From Bordetella parapertussis (GTDB lineage: Bacteria > Pseudomonadota > Gammaproteobacteria > Burkholderiales > Burkholderiaceae_C), in assembly GCA_945878355.1 (NCBI GenBank), contig CAMCTC010000017.1:1-64000 (forward strand): DNA of 64,000 nt, written 5' to 3'. Positions 8,562-18,213 of this stretch are shown here, piece by piece. The translations under genes and the position numbers were made by a program. Each line of letters begins with the position of its first letter. Positions within the stretch are counted from its first letter, which is position 1. The notes under the pieces are model-generated. The model had not been told where the DNA came from. It searched no databases and was given only the letters and a program-made list of their open reading frames with translations.

Positions 8562-9308
8562 ATGGCCATCCCCGACTTGCAGATCGCCGGCCACGTCGCG
8601 CGCATCACGCTGCGGCGCCCTGACCAGGCCAACCGGCTCGAGCCCGACGACCTGGCCGCGCTGATGGACCACATCGCCGAAGTCAACGCGAGCGACGAGG
8701 TGCTGGTGTTGCAGTTGCAGGCCGAAGGCAAGTACTTCTGCAGCGGCTACGACATCTCGCGCATCGGCGCCTCGCGAGCGGTGCCGTTCGATGCCGTGGT
8801 CAATGCGATCGAAGATGCGAAGCCGGTGACCATCGCAGTGCTGCAGGGCAGCGCTTATGGTGGAGCGACCGACATCGCGCTGGCCTGCGATTTCCGGCTC
8901 GGATGTCAGGGCATCGACATGTTCATGCCGGCCGCGCGCTTGGGCTTGCACTTCTACCAGCGCGGGCTAGAGCGCTATGTCAGTCGGCTCGGTCTGGACA
9001 ACGCCAAGCGGCTGTTCCTGACCGCCGAGCGCATCGATGCCCAGGAGATGCTGGCGATCGGTTTCCTGACACAACTCGAAACCCGAGAAGGCCTGGCTGA
9101 CGCTGCGGCGCGATTGGTCGAGACCTTGAGCAACATGGCGCCTATCCCCTTGCTGGGCATGAAGAAGCATCTCAACCGCATCGCGCGGGGCACGCTCGAT
9201 GTGGCCGACCTGCAGCGAGACATCGGCCGCTCGATGGCTTCAGCGGACCTGCTCGAAGGGCAGCGCGCCTGGGCCGAAAAGAGAAAGCCGGACTTTGCCG
9301 GGCGCTGA
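8562..9308 (+). CDS. Enoyl-CoA hydratase/isomerase, second paralogue
   Basis: A 248-residue crotonase-family protein, three bases after the previous hydratase. Motifs include FCSGYDISRIG, LQGSAYGGATDIALACDFRLG (oxyanion hole and binding pocket) and FMPAARLGLHFYQRGLERY. Sequence differs clearly from its neighbour, so the two probably catalyse different steps on the same acyl-CoA. The positions that hold the catalytic glutamates in classical hydratases do not show an obvious Glu pair, so an isomerase or ring-cleaving hydrolase role is possible. Confidence 0.86.
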   Translation: MAIPDLQIAGHVARITLRRPDQANRLEPDDLAALMDHIAEVNASDEVLVLQLQAEGKYFCSGYDISRIGASRAVPFDAVVNAIEDAKPVTIAVLQGSAYGGATDIALACDFRLGCQGIDMFMPAARLGLHFYQRGLERYVSRLGLDNAKRLFLTAERIDAQEMLAIGFLTQLETREGLADAAARLVETLSNMAPIPLLGMKKHLNRIARGTLDVADLQRDIGRSMASADLLEGQRAWAEKRKPDFAGR

Positions 9309-9396
9309 CGCTGCGCAGCCGGTTCCTAGCTGACCTGTGTTGCCGAACTGGTGCAAACTTGCGCCATTCCAGGCTTTGCATCCGACCTTGACCAGC

Positions 9397-10950
<1,554 letters not shown>

Positions 10951-10957
10951 GCCTCGC

Positions 10958-12193
10958 ATGCAGCGTCGACATTTCATACAGCAGGCCGGTGCGGTGGCGA
11001 GCTGGACCTGGGCCAGCGGCCATGCTGCCGGCGTTGACGGATCGGTGCGGCGCAAACTCATCGTGATCATGCTGCGCGGCGCGGTCGATGGACTCAGTGT
11101 TGTCGTCCCCTGCGCGGAACCCGCCTACGCGCAGTCGCGCAGCACGATAGCGCTGCCGATGCCGGGCTTCGAAGACGGCGTTCTCAAGCTTGACAGCCGC
11201 TTCGGTCTGCATCCCGCGCTCGCGCGTCTCAAACCTTGGTGGGACCAGGGCGCGATGGCTTTCGTCCATGCCAGCGGTTCGCCCGACAACACGCGATCGC
11301 ACTTCGACGCGCAGGACTATCTGGAAAGCGGCACACCAGGCCACAAGAACACCCAGGACGGTTGGATGAACCGCCTGCTGGGCGTGCTGCCCGGCCCGGC
11401 ATCGCCGACCCGAGCGGTCAGCATGGGCACAACGCCGCCGCGCATCTTTGCCGGTGCGGCCCCGGTGGCGACATTGGGCCTGGGGCCGCGGTCGCTCGAA
11501 GCCAAGTCCATCGACGACCCCCGGATGCAGGCGGCGCTGGAAAAGCTCTACGCCAAGGACATCCAGCTGGCCCGAACCTACAAGGCCACCAGCGAAGGCC
11601 GCAGCGAGATGAGCCGCAGCATGGCCGGTGACGAAGCCCAGCGCATGGACCCCAGTGCCGACAACGGCGCGGCCTCGGCGATCGGCTTCGCCGCCGATGC
11701 CCGGCGGCTGGGACTGCTGCTGCGCAAGGACCCGCACACGCAGCTAGCATTCACCTCGGTCGGTGGTTGGGACACCCATGCCAACCAGGGCGGCGCGAAA
11801 GGAACTTTGGCGAACCGGTTGGCCACCCTTGGCGCGGGCTTGGACGCCTTGGCGCAAGGCCTGGGCGACAGCCTCAGGGACACGGTCATCGTCGTGCTCA
11901 GCGAGTTCGGCCGCACGCTGCGCCAGAACGGCACCGGCGGCACCGACCACGGGCGTGGCAACGTGATCTGGTTGATCGGCGGCCCGGTGGCTGGCGGTCA
12001 AGTGCTGGGCGAATGGCCGGGGCTGGATACTGCCGCGCTGGTCGATGGCCGCGATCTGGCGGTGACCACCGACTTCCGCGCGGTCCTGCGTCCGCTGCTG
12101 CGTCAGCATCTTGGCCTCGGCGAGGCGGCCCTGGAACAGGTATTCCCCGGTTTCAGCGGCGCGCTTGCCGGCCAGTTGTTGCGCAGCGCCTGA
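10958..12193 (+). CDS. DUF1501 family protein (Tat-exported, sulfatase-like fold)
   Basis: A 411-residue DUF1501 protein, a family distantly related to alkaline phosphatase/sulfatases. The N-terminus MQRRHFIQQAGAVASWTWA carries a twin-arginine motif, implying folded export. Conserved segments include MLRGAVDGLSVVVP, GWMNRLLG, GGWDTHANQGG, and SEFGRTLRQNGTGGTDHGRG, the last carrying putative metal ligands. It is the usual partner of the DUF1800 gene immediately upstream. The pair's function is unknown; they may handle an exported substrate or cofactor. Confidence 0.88.
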   Translation: MQRRHFIQQAGAVASWTWASGHAAGVDGSVRRKLIVIMLRGAVDGLSVVVPCAEPAYAQSRSTIALPMPGFEDGVLKLDSRFGLHPALARLKPWWDQGAMAFVHASGSPDNTRSHFDAQDYLESGTPGHKNTQDGWMNRLLGVLPGPASPTRAVSMGTTPPRIFAGAAPVATLGLGPRSLEAKSIDDPRMQAALEKLYAKDIQLARTYKATSEGRSEMSRSMAGDEAQRMDPSADNGAASAIGFAADARRLGLLLRKDPHTQLAFTSVGGWDTHANQGGAKGTLANRLATLGAGLDALAQGLGDSLRDTVIVVLSEFGRTLRQNGTGGTDHGRGNVIWLIGGPVAGGQVLGEWPGLDTAALVDGRDLAVTTDFRAVLRPLLRQHLGLGEAALEQVFPGFSGALAGQLLRSA

Positions 12194-12235
12194 GCGTCGC
12201 AGCTGGCGCTGGCGCGACCATCGCTGCTGATGCGT

Positions 12236-13927
12236 TCAGCCCGCCGGCCAGATCACCTGCCGCCCCAAGGCTTCCCAGCCCGGGTATTGCGATGAATACA
12301 GGTCCTCGATGCGGTTGCGTTTGACCTTGAAGGTCGGCGTGATCAGGTCGTTGTCAACCGTCCAGGCCTTGGTCACCACCACCAGGCAACTCAGGCGCTC
12401 GTGCGGATCGAGGGTCTCGTTGACGCTGTGCAGATGCTGGGTCAACGAGAGGTCCAGCGCGCTGCGCGCCGCCGGATCATTGGCGCGCTCGGCGGCTTCC
12501 GCGTTGAGCATCACGATGCCCAGAGGCTGACCCAGGTTGGGGCCGGTCACCACGCAGGCCTCGATCGCCTCGTGCATCACCAGCTTGTCTTCGATCGGCG
12601 CCGGCGCCACATACTTGCCTTTGCTGGTCTTGAACAAGTCCTTGACGCGGCCGGTGATGCTGAGAAGACCTTGTGCGTCGACCTGCCCCTTGTCACCGGT
12701 GTGCAGCCAGCCGTCGCTGGTCAAGGTCTCGCGCGTCAACTCCGGCGCCTTGTAATAACCCAGCATCAGCGAAGGACTGCGCATCTGGATCTCACCGGTC
12801 TCGGGGTCGATGCGGGTGTCGACCCCTTCATAGCCCGGGCCCACCGTGCCCTCCTGGTTCAGGCCCGGCACCGTCAGGTGCGAGACGGCCAGGTTCTCGG
12901 TCAGGCCGTAGCCCTCGTTGATCGGCAAGCCTAGCCTGCGGAACCAGGCCAGCAAGGCCGCCGGCATCGGTGCCGCGCCACCGGCGGCGATTCGGCAGCG
13001 GTCCAGACCCAGCGCCTTGAGCACTTTGCGGCGCACCAAGCCGCCGACGATCGGTATCGACAACAGCCGGTCCAGCGTTGCCGGCGCCATCTTGTGGTGC
13101 ACACCGTGCTGGAACTTCACCCACAGCCTTGGCACTGAGAAGAAGATGGTTGGGCTGGCGCGCTGCACATCGGCGGTGAAAGTGTCGAGTGACTCTGCAA
13201 AGTACAGCCGCATCCCAGTGCGCAGCCAGCCGTGCTCGACCAGTACCCGTTCGACCACATGGGCCAGCGGCAGGTACGACAACATCCGGTCGTCGGATGT
13301 CATCGGGATGCGTTTGATGCCGGCGTCCAAAGCCCAGGCGAAATTGCCGAAGCTGTGCATCACACCCTTGGGCATGCCCGTGGTGCCGGAGGTGTAGATC
13401 ACCGTGGCGAGTTCTTCAGCGGCACGCACCGGGACGCCTTGCAACGGCGATGTGCGCTCGCAGATGGCGTTCCAACCTTCGTAGCGCTGCACGACGTCTG
13501 GCGGCGACAAGGGATAGCTGATGCAGTGCATCCTCGCCGGCATGCCGGCTTTCATGTTCTCCCAGCCGTCGAGCTTGCCCAGAAAACAGGCCGCAGCGTC
13601 GCTGTGGGTCAGGATCTGGCCGATGCTGGCCGGTGCGAGCGTCGGGTACAAGGGCACCGACACGCAGTCGGCCATCCAGATGGCGAGGTCGCTCATCAGC
13701 CACCAAGCGCAGTTCTTCGACAGGATGGCCACTTTGGACCCTGGCGCGAGACCCAAGGTCTTGATGTGGGCTGCCATGCGGCGCACCTGGTCGCCGACCT
13801 GAGCCCAGGTCAGGTCCTGCACCGTGCCGCCGCCCATCGGTTGGGTCAACGCGACGCGAGCGGGGGTGGACTTTTCCCAGTGGTACAGGCGTTGCAAGGC
13901 CAGCATTCCAGACGGTATGTTGTGCAC
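12236..13927 (-). CDS. Long-chain fatty-acid CoA ligase (FadD15-like)
   Basis: A 563-residue ANL-superfamily ligase of the long-chain AMP-forming type. Motifs are the P-loop YTSGTTGMPKGVMHS, the A5 motif NEGYGLTEN, the hinge GWLHTGDKGQVD and GRVKDLFKTSKGKYVAP. A GTG start at 13927 is chosen because GGGAG lies seven bases upstream of it; an in-frame ATG at 13906 is the alternative. The frame stays open to 14215, but that part lacks family sequence. The gene converges on the DUF1501 gene with a 42-base gap. It activates fatty acids for degradation or lipid use. Confidence 0.88.
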   Translation of the reverse strand: MHNIPSGMLALQRLYHWEKSTPARVALTQPMGGGTVQDLTWAQVGDQVRRMAAHIKTLGLAPGSKVAILSKNCAWWLMSDLAIWMADCVSVPLYPTLAPASIGQILTHSDAAACFLGKLDGWENMKAGMPARMHCISYPLSPPDVVQRYEGWNAICERTSPLQGVPVRAAEELATVIYTSGTTGMPKGVMHSFGNFAWALDAGIKRIPMTSDDRMLSYLPLAHVVERVLVEHGWLRTGMRLYFAESLDTFTADVQRASPTIFFSVPRLWVKFQHGVHHKMAPATLDRLLSIPIVGGLVRRKVLKALGLDRCRIAAGGAAPMPAALLAWFRRLGLPINEGYGLTENLAVSHLTVPGLNQEGTVGPGYEGVDTRIDPETGEIQMRSPSLMLGYYKAPELTRETLTSDGWLHTGDKGQVDAQGLLSITGRVKDLFKTSKGKYVAPAPIEDKLVMHEAIEACVVTGPNLGQPLGIVMLNAEAAERANDPAARSALDLSLTQHLHSVNETLDPHERLSCLVVVTKAWTVDNDLITPTFKVKRNRIEDLYSSQYPGWEALGRQVIWPAG

Positions 13928-14186
13928 GATCAGGCTCCCCTTCAAGGCATGGCAATGGACACCATTGGCATCAGCATAAACACCTGGGTGGCCCGGTCGA
14001 TGCTGACCGTCAACGTCGGTCAGACCCCTGGGCCGCAGTTCTCGCCTCGATTGCTCTGGGTCAAACCGTCCGGCGCTAGCACCGATGCCTTGGCATCCGT
14101 CTCTTGTGAGCCGCTGCCAGAACCGCGCTGCTTGTGCGCCAAGAAGAGAATATGGAATAATATGCGTTAAGCATTTAAATGTATCA

Positions 14187-14744
14187 ATGATGGGGCGCAC
14201 CGATGCCGGCGGCAAGCCGGTCGGCGGCGGGGACTTGGTGGAGAATCTGGTGACCGAATCGGTGCAAGAGTCTGTCGTTCTTCGCGTGATGCCTGCCGAT
14301 ACCCGAGGCGTCTTGCTGCATCGGCTGGCGCCCGGTTTTCACGCGCTGTGCCATGCCCAGCACGGTTTCGAGCTCGGACTGATCTGTTCCGAGGGCCGCG
14401 AGCTGTGGTTCGTGCAAGACAGACTCAAGCGTCTGATCATCGGCACCACGGTTCGCACGGTTTTGCAAAAGCGTCGAACCGCACAAATCGCAAGTTATCC
14501 CAAGATCAAAGTCGGTCTGGGCGAGGAAATGACCAACAACGGCGTGCCATATCCTTCAGGTGTCCGGCCTGTCGTGGACGCATCAGTTGCCCCGGTGCCT
14601 TCGGACCTCAGCGCTGGTCCATCGACAGTCGACGCTGCATTGAATTCGCGGCCTGAAGTCAAAGTCGTGGTCAAGAAGCGCCGCCACTTCACCTTGCCCG
14701 CCGATCGTGCGGCGCACAGTTCGACGCCGACCGATGCTGCTTGA
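14187..14744 (+). CDS. Hypothetical protein, first gene before the motility region
   Basis: A 185-residue protein that I do not recognise. The N-terminal half contains a mixed segment (VVLRVMPADTRGVLLHRLAPGF) and a basic middle region (LQKRRTAQIA); the C-terminal third is low-complexity and ends in a lysine/arginine-rich patch (VKVVVKKRRHF). There is no signal peptide or membrane span. The start is uncertain: tandem ATGs at 14187 and 14190 lack a clear ribosome-binding site. Upstream is AT-rich with a perfect 10-bp palindrome (14172-14181). The next gene starts inside its 3' end, so the two are translationally coupled. Confidence 0.55.
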   Translation: MMGRTDAGGKPVGGGDLVENLVTESVQESVVLRVMPADTRGVLLHRLAPGFHALCHAQHGFELGLICSEGRELWFVQDRLKRLIIGTTVRTVLQKRRTAQIASYPKIKVGLGEEMTNNGVPYPSGVRPVVDASVAPVPSDLSAGPSTVDAALNSRPEVKVVVKKRRHFTLPADRAAHSSTPTDAA

Positions 14745-15243
14745 TTCGATGCCAGGTGGGCGCTTGCTCTATACCGATGGCGAGTTGTCGGTCTTTGAGC
14801 GCTGGGTGCTGGTCGAAGGCAAAGGTGTCGTGCTCATCAACGCGCGCACCCAGGCCCGGTTGGTCCAGTCGCGCGGTCCGGCGCTGTGGTTTTACGCTGG
14901 ATGGCTGGCGTCGCTGATCGGTCTGGGCTGCGCAACGCTGGGGCCATCGGGTTTTGCCTGGGTCGGCGCAGGCGTTGCGCTGATGGGGCTCGGGGCTTAC
15001 GGGGTCCAGAAATACCACGCCCGCTGTCTGCGGTCTTTGGTGATCGATGCCGATGGCCGCACGCTCGAACTCGCCAGCCGGTCGCCTGCGCTCGACAGCG
15101 ACGCCGACCAACTGCACGAGGCCCAGCTGGCCGTGATGCAAGCCGCCGAGTTGCAAGGTCGCGCCGAGCGACAGGACGAAGCTTCGAGCATGGCGCTGAG
15201 CGGGCCTGGTTTGGTCATCGATTCGGGCCGGACCGTCAGCTGA
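14734..15243 (+). CDS. Hypothetical membrane protein with two adjacent TM helices
   Basis: A 169-residue protein with two hydrophobic segments at about residues 48-66 (LWFYAGWLASLIGLGCATL) and 70-90, joined by a short loop, so a hairpin-anchored membrane protein. Flanking parts are soluble and hydrophilic; no family is recognised. The ATG at 14734 overlaps the previous stop by 11 bases, which argues for co-translation and for this start over an in-frame GTG at 14707. It converges on the response-regulator gene downstream. Confidence 0.55.
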   Translation: MLLDSMPGGRLLYTDGELSVFERWVLVEGKGVVLINARTQARLVQSRGPALWFYAGWLASLIGLGCATLGPSGFAWVGAGVALMGLGAYGVQKYHARCLRSLVIDADGRTLELASRSPALDSDADQLHEAQLAVMQAAELQGRAERQDEASSMALSGPGLVIDSGRTVS

Positions 15244-15302
15244 GCTACAGCGCGATCGCGCGCTATCCTGGTCAGCGCATGCGCCGAGGGCGGCCTGCGT
15301 CT

Positions 15303-16370
15303 TCAGTGGGCCGGCACTGCCGCGCGGTGCCAACACAGGGCGTCCTGGTGCTGCGGCTCCATCAGCGTGCGCAGCGAAGGCAGCGCCTGGTCGAACGCGC
15401 GCACCACACCGGGGTCGAATTGCTGGCCTTCGTCAGCATGGATCACGGCCGCGGCCGAATCAGCCGACAACGCGGACCGGTTGGGCGCGCGCCAGCCGGT
15501 CATCTGCTCGAACATGTCGGCCAGCGCGACGATCCGGCCCGACAGCGGAATCGCTTCGCCCCTCAGGCCATTTGGCGCGCCGCTGCCGTCCCAATGTTCC
15601 AGGCTAGACAGCGCGATCTCGGCGGCCAGTTGCAGCACAGGCGATCGAGAGTTGCTCAGCACCTGATGGCCAGCGCTGGTGCGCCCGTCGAGTTGGCGAC
15701 GGCCCTCAGTTGTGACCGGGGCGCTGCGCGCGAGCACCTCGCTGGGCACCGACCAGTTGCCGATGTCGTGCAAGGGCGCGGCGCGTGCCAGCAGCGCTTG
15801 CTCCCGCTCGTTCAGTCCGTAGCAAGCACCGATACGTGCGGCGAATGCGCCGATGCGCCGCATCGATGCTGCCGGGCGGTCAGCGCGGATGGCCGCGAGA
15901 CGCTCGAGCATCATGACGACCGCTTCGTCCGGGTCGGTTGCCGGGTCTGGCTGGCGCTGCGCCTCGTTCGCCTGCGAGGTCCTGGGCATGGAGGGATGCC
16001 GGTCGTTCATGCGCAACAGGTTCAAGACCTTGAGCTTGACCTCCTCCGGCGAAAACGGCTTGCTGATCACATCGATCGCCCCTGCCCGCAGCGCGACCAG
16101 GCGCATGCTTTCGACCGCCCAGCCCGAAATCATCGCCACCGGCACCCGCTGTGTGGCCTGGTGGCGATGCAGTTCGCCCAGGAACTCGATGCCGTCCAGG
16201 TCGGGCATGTTGTAGTCGAGCAAGATCAGGTCCGGAGGCGTCGCTAGACACCAACTCAAGGCCTGGCGCGAATCGGTGAAGGCGTGCGAGCCGACGATAC
16301 CGACCTGGTCAAGCATGCGCTTGAGCTGGGCGGCAACAACCGTGTTGTCATCAACGATGCAGACAGTCAT
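15303..16370 (-). CDS. Response regulator with degenerate HD-GYP domain
   Basis: A 355-residue two-domain protein. Residues 1-120 are a CheY-like receiver with the acidic pocket (CIVDDN), phospho-acceptor aspartate in LLDYNMPDLDG and conserved lysine in VISKPFSPEE. Residues about 190-350 form an HD-GYP domain, normally a cyclic-di-GMP phosphodiesterase. HD is kept (PLHDIGNWSVP), but the region that normally reads HHE..DGSGYP is SLEHWDGSGAP, and the histidine usually found after the HD motif is not seen in LDGRTSAGHQVL. The metal site is therefore probably incomplete and the domain may bind rather than hydrolyse. It is divergent from the unusual motility-linked operon starting at 16674. Confidence 0.85.
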   Translation of the reverse strand: MTVCIVDDNTVVAAQLKRMLDQVGIVGSHAFTDSRQALSWCLATPPDLILLDYNMPDLDGIEFLGELHRHQATQRVPVAMISGWAVESMRLVALRAGAIDVISKPFSPEEVKLKVLNLLRMNDRHPSMPRTSQANEAQRQPDPATDPDEAVVMMLERLAAIRADRPAASMRRIGAFAARIGACYGLNEREQALLARAAPLHDIGNWSVPSEVLARSAPVTTEGRRQLDGRTSAGHQVLSNSRSPVLQLAAEIALSSLEHWDGSGAPNGLRGEAIPLSGRIVALADMFEQMTGWRAPNRSALSADSAAAVIHADEGQQFDPGVVRAFDQALPSLRTLMEPQHQDALCWHRAAVPAH

Positions 16371-16673
16371 GGGATGCTTTGGCAGAAGAAGTCGTAATAA
16401 ACAGATTCAATGCTATACGCAATTTGCCTTCAATGGCATCCTGCAGGGGGTGACGGTGCTGTGGGTTTTGTCACGATTTGTAGCAGTACGGCGGGGTGAT
16501 GGCGTCGATCTTGGCCGCCCGACGGCTGTGGATGCCGGGCTGCCTCGGGTGCAATGGCCTGAAAGAGCCTGGCCTCGCCGACTGGCCCAGCAGGTGTCGC
16601 CAAGGCAGTTGACGGGCCTTGAGCAAGGGTATGTCTGGTGATAAAATAGTCAAATTACTTTAAAAGATAATCA
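16371..16673. other. Divergent intergenic region, AT-rich towards its right end
   Basis: This stretch separates the HD-GYP regulator from the six-gene operon. The last 40 bases are much AT-richer than the surroundings (TAAAATAG, TTAAAAGATAATC) and probably carry the operon promoter. A TAAA and a GATAA element occur here, but their spacing does not fit sigma-28, so I do not assign a promoter class. No gene-like reading frame is evident. Confidence 0.4.
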
Positions 16674-17372
16674 GTGTTGATTGTGAGATTTCCACTGCTG
16701 CCTGACCCTGTTACCGGGTCTCTTTGCGCTGCCAGTCGAGGCTGGCCGATGGATTGCCACGAGCACCTGCTGAGCCCGGGTTCGGGCTTGGCGGGCAGCT
16801 TGAAGTCCGCGATCGAGCGCGTCGGTGCTGCGCAACAAGACAATGTGACCCTGATCGGCGTCGGGCTGGCAGGCACCTGGTTGCTCGGTCTCAGCGCGCT
16901 TGGCGCGTTGGCCTCAGGCATGAGGCTGCTGGCCTTGTTTCCCTACCTCGGCGTCGATCCCACACCCTACGGCGCACAGCGCTCGACATCGAACTGGTGC
17001 GATCGCTGGCTGTTCATGGCTCGGTTGCCGCTGCTGCGGCGCGTCATGGCCCATGCGGCGGTCACGCCCAGCACGCGCGGACTCGAGGGTGTCTATCAGC
17101 CCAGCACAATGTCTTGGGCCCACGCCGGCGCAGTCATGGACAAGTCCGATTTTGTCAGCCTGATCGTTCCGGCCAGTTCGGGTGTCACTGTGGTGCTCAA
17201 CAGCGCTTCGCCCGATTTGGTGGTCGAGCGCTCACAAGTGGTGTTTGCCGCACTCAATGACGGGATTGCGCTGGCATTCGCCGACCCGGGCTCCAGCGAA
17301 CTGGCCCAGCAGGTGGTGGCGTGGGCGCAGGGCGGGGCATTCGGTGACGTGGGAGTGGCTAGCAATGCTTGA
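16674..17372 (+). CDS. Hypothetical protein, first gene of the six-gene motility-linked operon
   Basis: A 232-residue protein I cannot place. A hydrophobic stretch at about residues 58-90 (VTLIGVGLAGTWLLGLSALG onward) could be a membrane helix or a buried Rossmann-like core. The C-terminal half alternates strands and helices (DFVSLIVPASSGVTVVLNS). It has a GTG start at 16674 (alternatively TTG 16677) with only a weak AAAAG upstream. The next gene starts eight bases before its stop. Its position at the head of an operon ending in flgA-flgM-flgN suggests a motility role, but nothing in the sequence shows what that is. Confidence 0.55.
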   Translation: MLIVRFPLLPDPVTGSLCAASRGWPMDCHEHLLSPGSGLAGSLKSAIERVGAAQQDNVTLIGVGLAGTWLLGLSALGALASGMRLLALFPYLGVDPTPYGAQRSTSNWCDRWLFMARLPLLRRVMAHAAVTPSTRGLEGVYQPSTMSWAHAGAVMDKSDFVSLIVPASSGVTVVLNSASPDLVVERSQVVFAALNDGIALAFADPGSSELAQQVVAWAQGGAFGDVGVASNA

Positions 17373-18213
17373 GCCATCTGTGGTACCCGCGCTCAACCCC
17401 GGCTACAAGGTCGTGATCGCACTGGCATGCTTGGCGCTGCTGGTGATTGCTTTTGGCGTCTGGGCGCTGGTGTCGGAGCGGCGTCGCACCCGCGGCCGCT
17501 CAACGTCGCCCCGGGTCGAGCCGGTGGTGGCGGCAGCACCGCCGCCCGTCGCCGACGCTTCGGTCGACGCGCTGCAGCAATCGCTGTCGAGCCTGGAGCG
17601 TTTCGACGCGCTGCAGAGCGATCTGCGCAATCGACTCGCGCGCGCCAACACCGAGATGGAAGCCGAGCGCGGCAATGTCGGCTCGGCGGTGCAGTTGATG
17701 CGCAGGGCGGCACTGGAGATGCGCCTGCCCGACACCGTGTTCGAGATCTACGAGAGCCTGCGCCTGTTGCCTCGCAAATCGGTCGAGGCCCAGCAGGTCG
17801 ACCGCGATTGGCATCGCCAGGCGCGCATCGAGCCTGGGCGGGTCGTCGTGATCGACGAAGCGACGCGCGAGTGCATCGTCGACTTCACGGCTTCGGGGCG
17901 TCACTTCCGTGTCACCGGCCGCAGCTACGAGTTGTCGCGATCGAATTTCGACGAGCTGACCTTGTTCGACGGCCGCGACCTCGCGGTGCTGATGGTCCGC
18001 GTCAAACTGGAGCCAGACCGCTTGCGGGTGATCGAGGCCACCGTGACAAGTTACCGGCCTTCGCCCTGGGTGGCGGTGTTGGTCGAATCGCGTGCGCTGA
18101 TGGACGAGCGGCGCGAAAAACTATTGCTCAAGTCACGCTTTCGTGATGTCGAGAAAATGCGTGCCGATTTCGGCATGGATGTCAAATTGCCCGGTTGGGG
18201 TCCTGCACAATGA
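17365..18213 (+). CDS. Membrane-anchored coiled-coil protein of unknown function
   Basis: A 282-residue protein with one N-terminal membrane helix (about residues 15-37, VVIALACLALLVIAFGVWAL), then a basic stretch, a proline/alanine-rich linker, a helical region likely to form a coiled coil (LQQSLSSLERFDALQSDL onward), and a beta-rich C-terminal domain (about 145-245). The basic residues just after the helix suggest the C-terminal part faces the cytoplasm. No family is recognised. It overlaps both neighbours (8 bases upstream, ATGA downstream), so it is made with them and may belong to one complex. Confidence 0.6.
   Translation: MLEPSVVPALNPGYKVVIALACLALLVIAFGVWALVSERRRTRGRSTSPRVEPVVAAAPPPVADASVDALQQSLSSLERFDALQSDLRNRLARANTEMEAERGNVGSAVQLMRRAALEMRLPDTVFEIYESLRLLPRKSVEAQQVDRDWHRQARIEPGRVVVIDEATRECIVDFTASGRHFRVTGRSYELSRSNFDELTLFDGRDLAVLMVRVKLEPDRLRVIEATVTSYRPSPWVAVLVESRALMDERREKLLLKSRFRDVEKMRADFGMDVKLPGWGPAQ

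Noticed and set aside
13976..14003. TAAAC and GTCGATGC as a possible sigma-28 promoter for the gene at 14187
   Set aside because: The spacer is 14 bases rather than 15 and the -10 is poor; it lies within open sequence upstream of the fatty-acid ligase start with no other support.
16639..16673. TAAA and GATAA elements before the six-gene operon read as sigma-28
   Set aside because: Spacing is too long by several bases and the GCC part of the -10 is missing.
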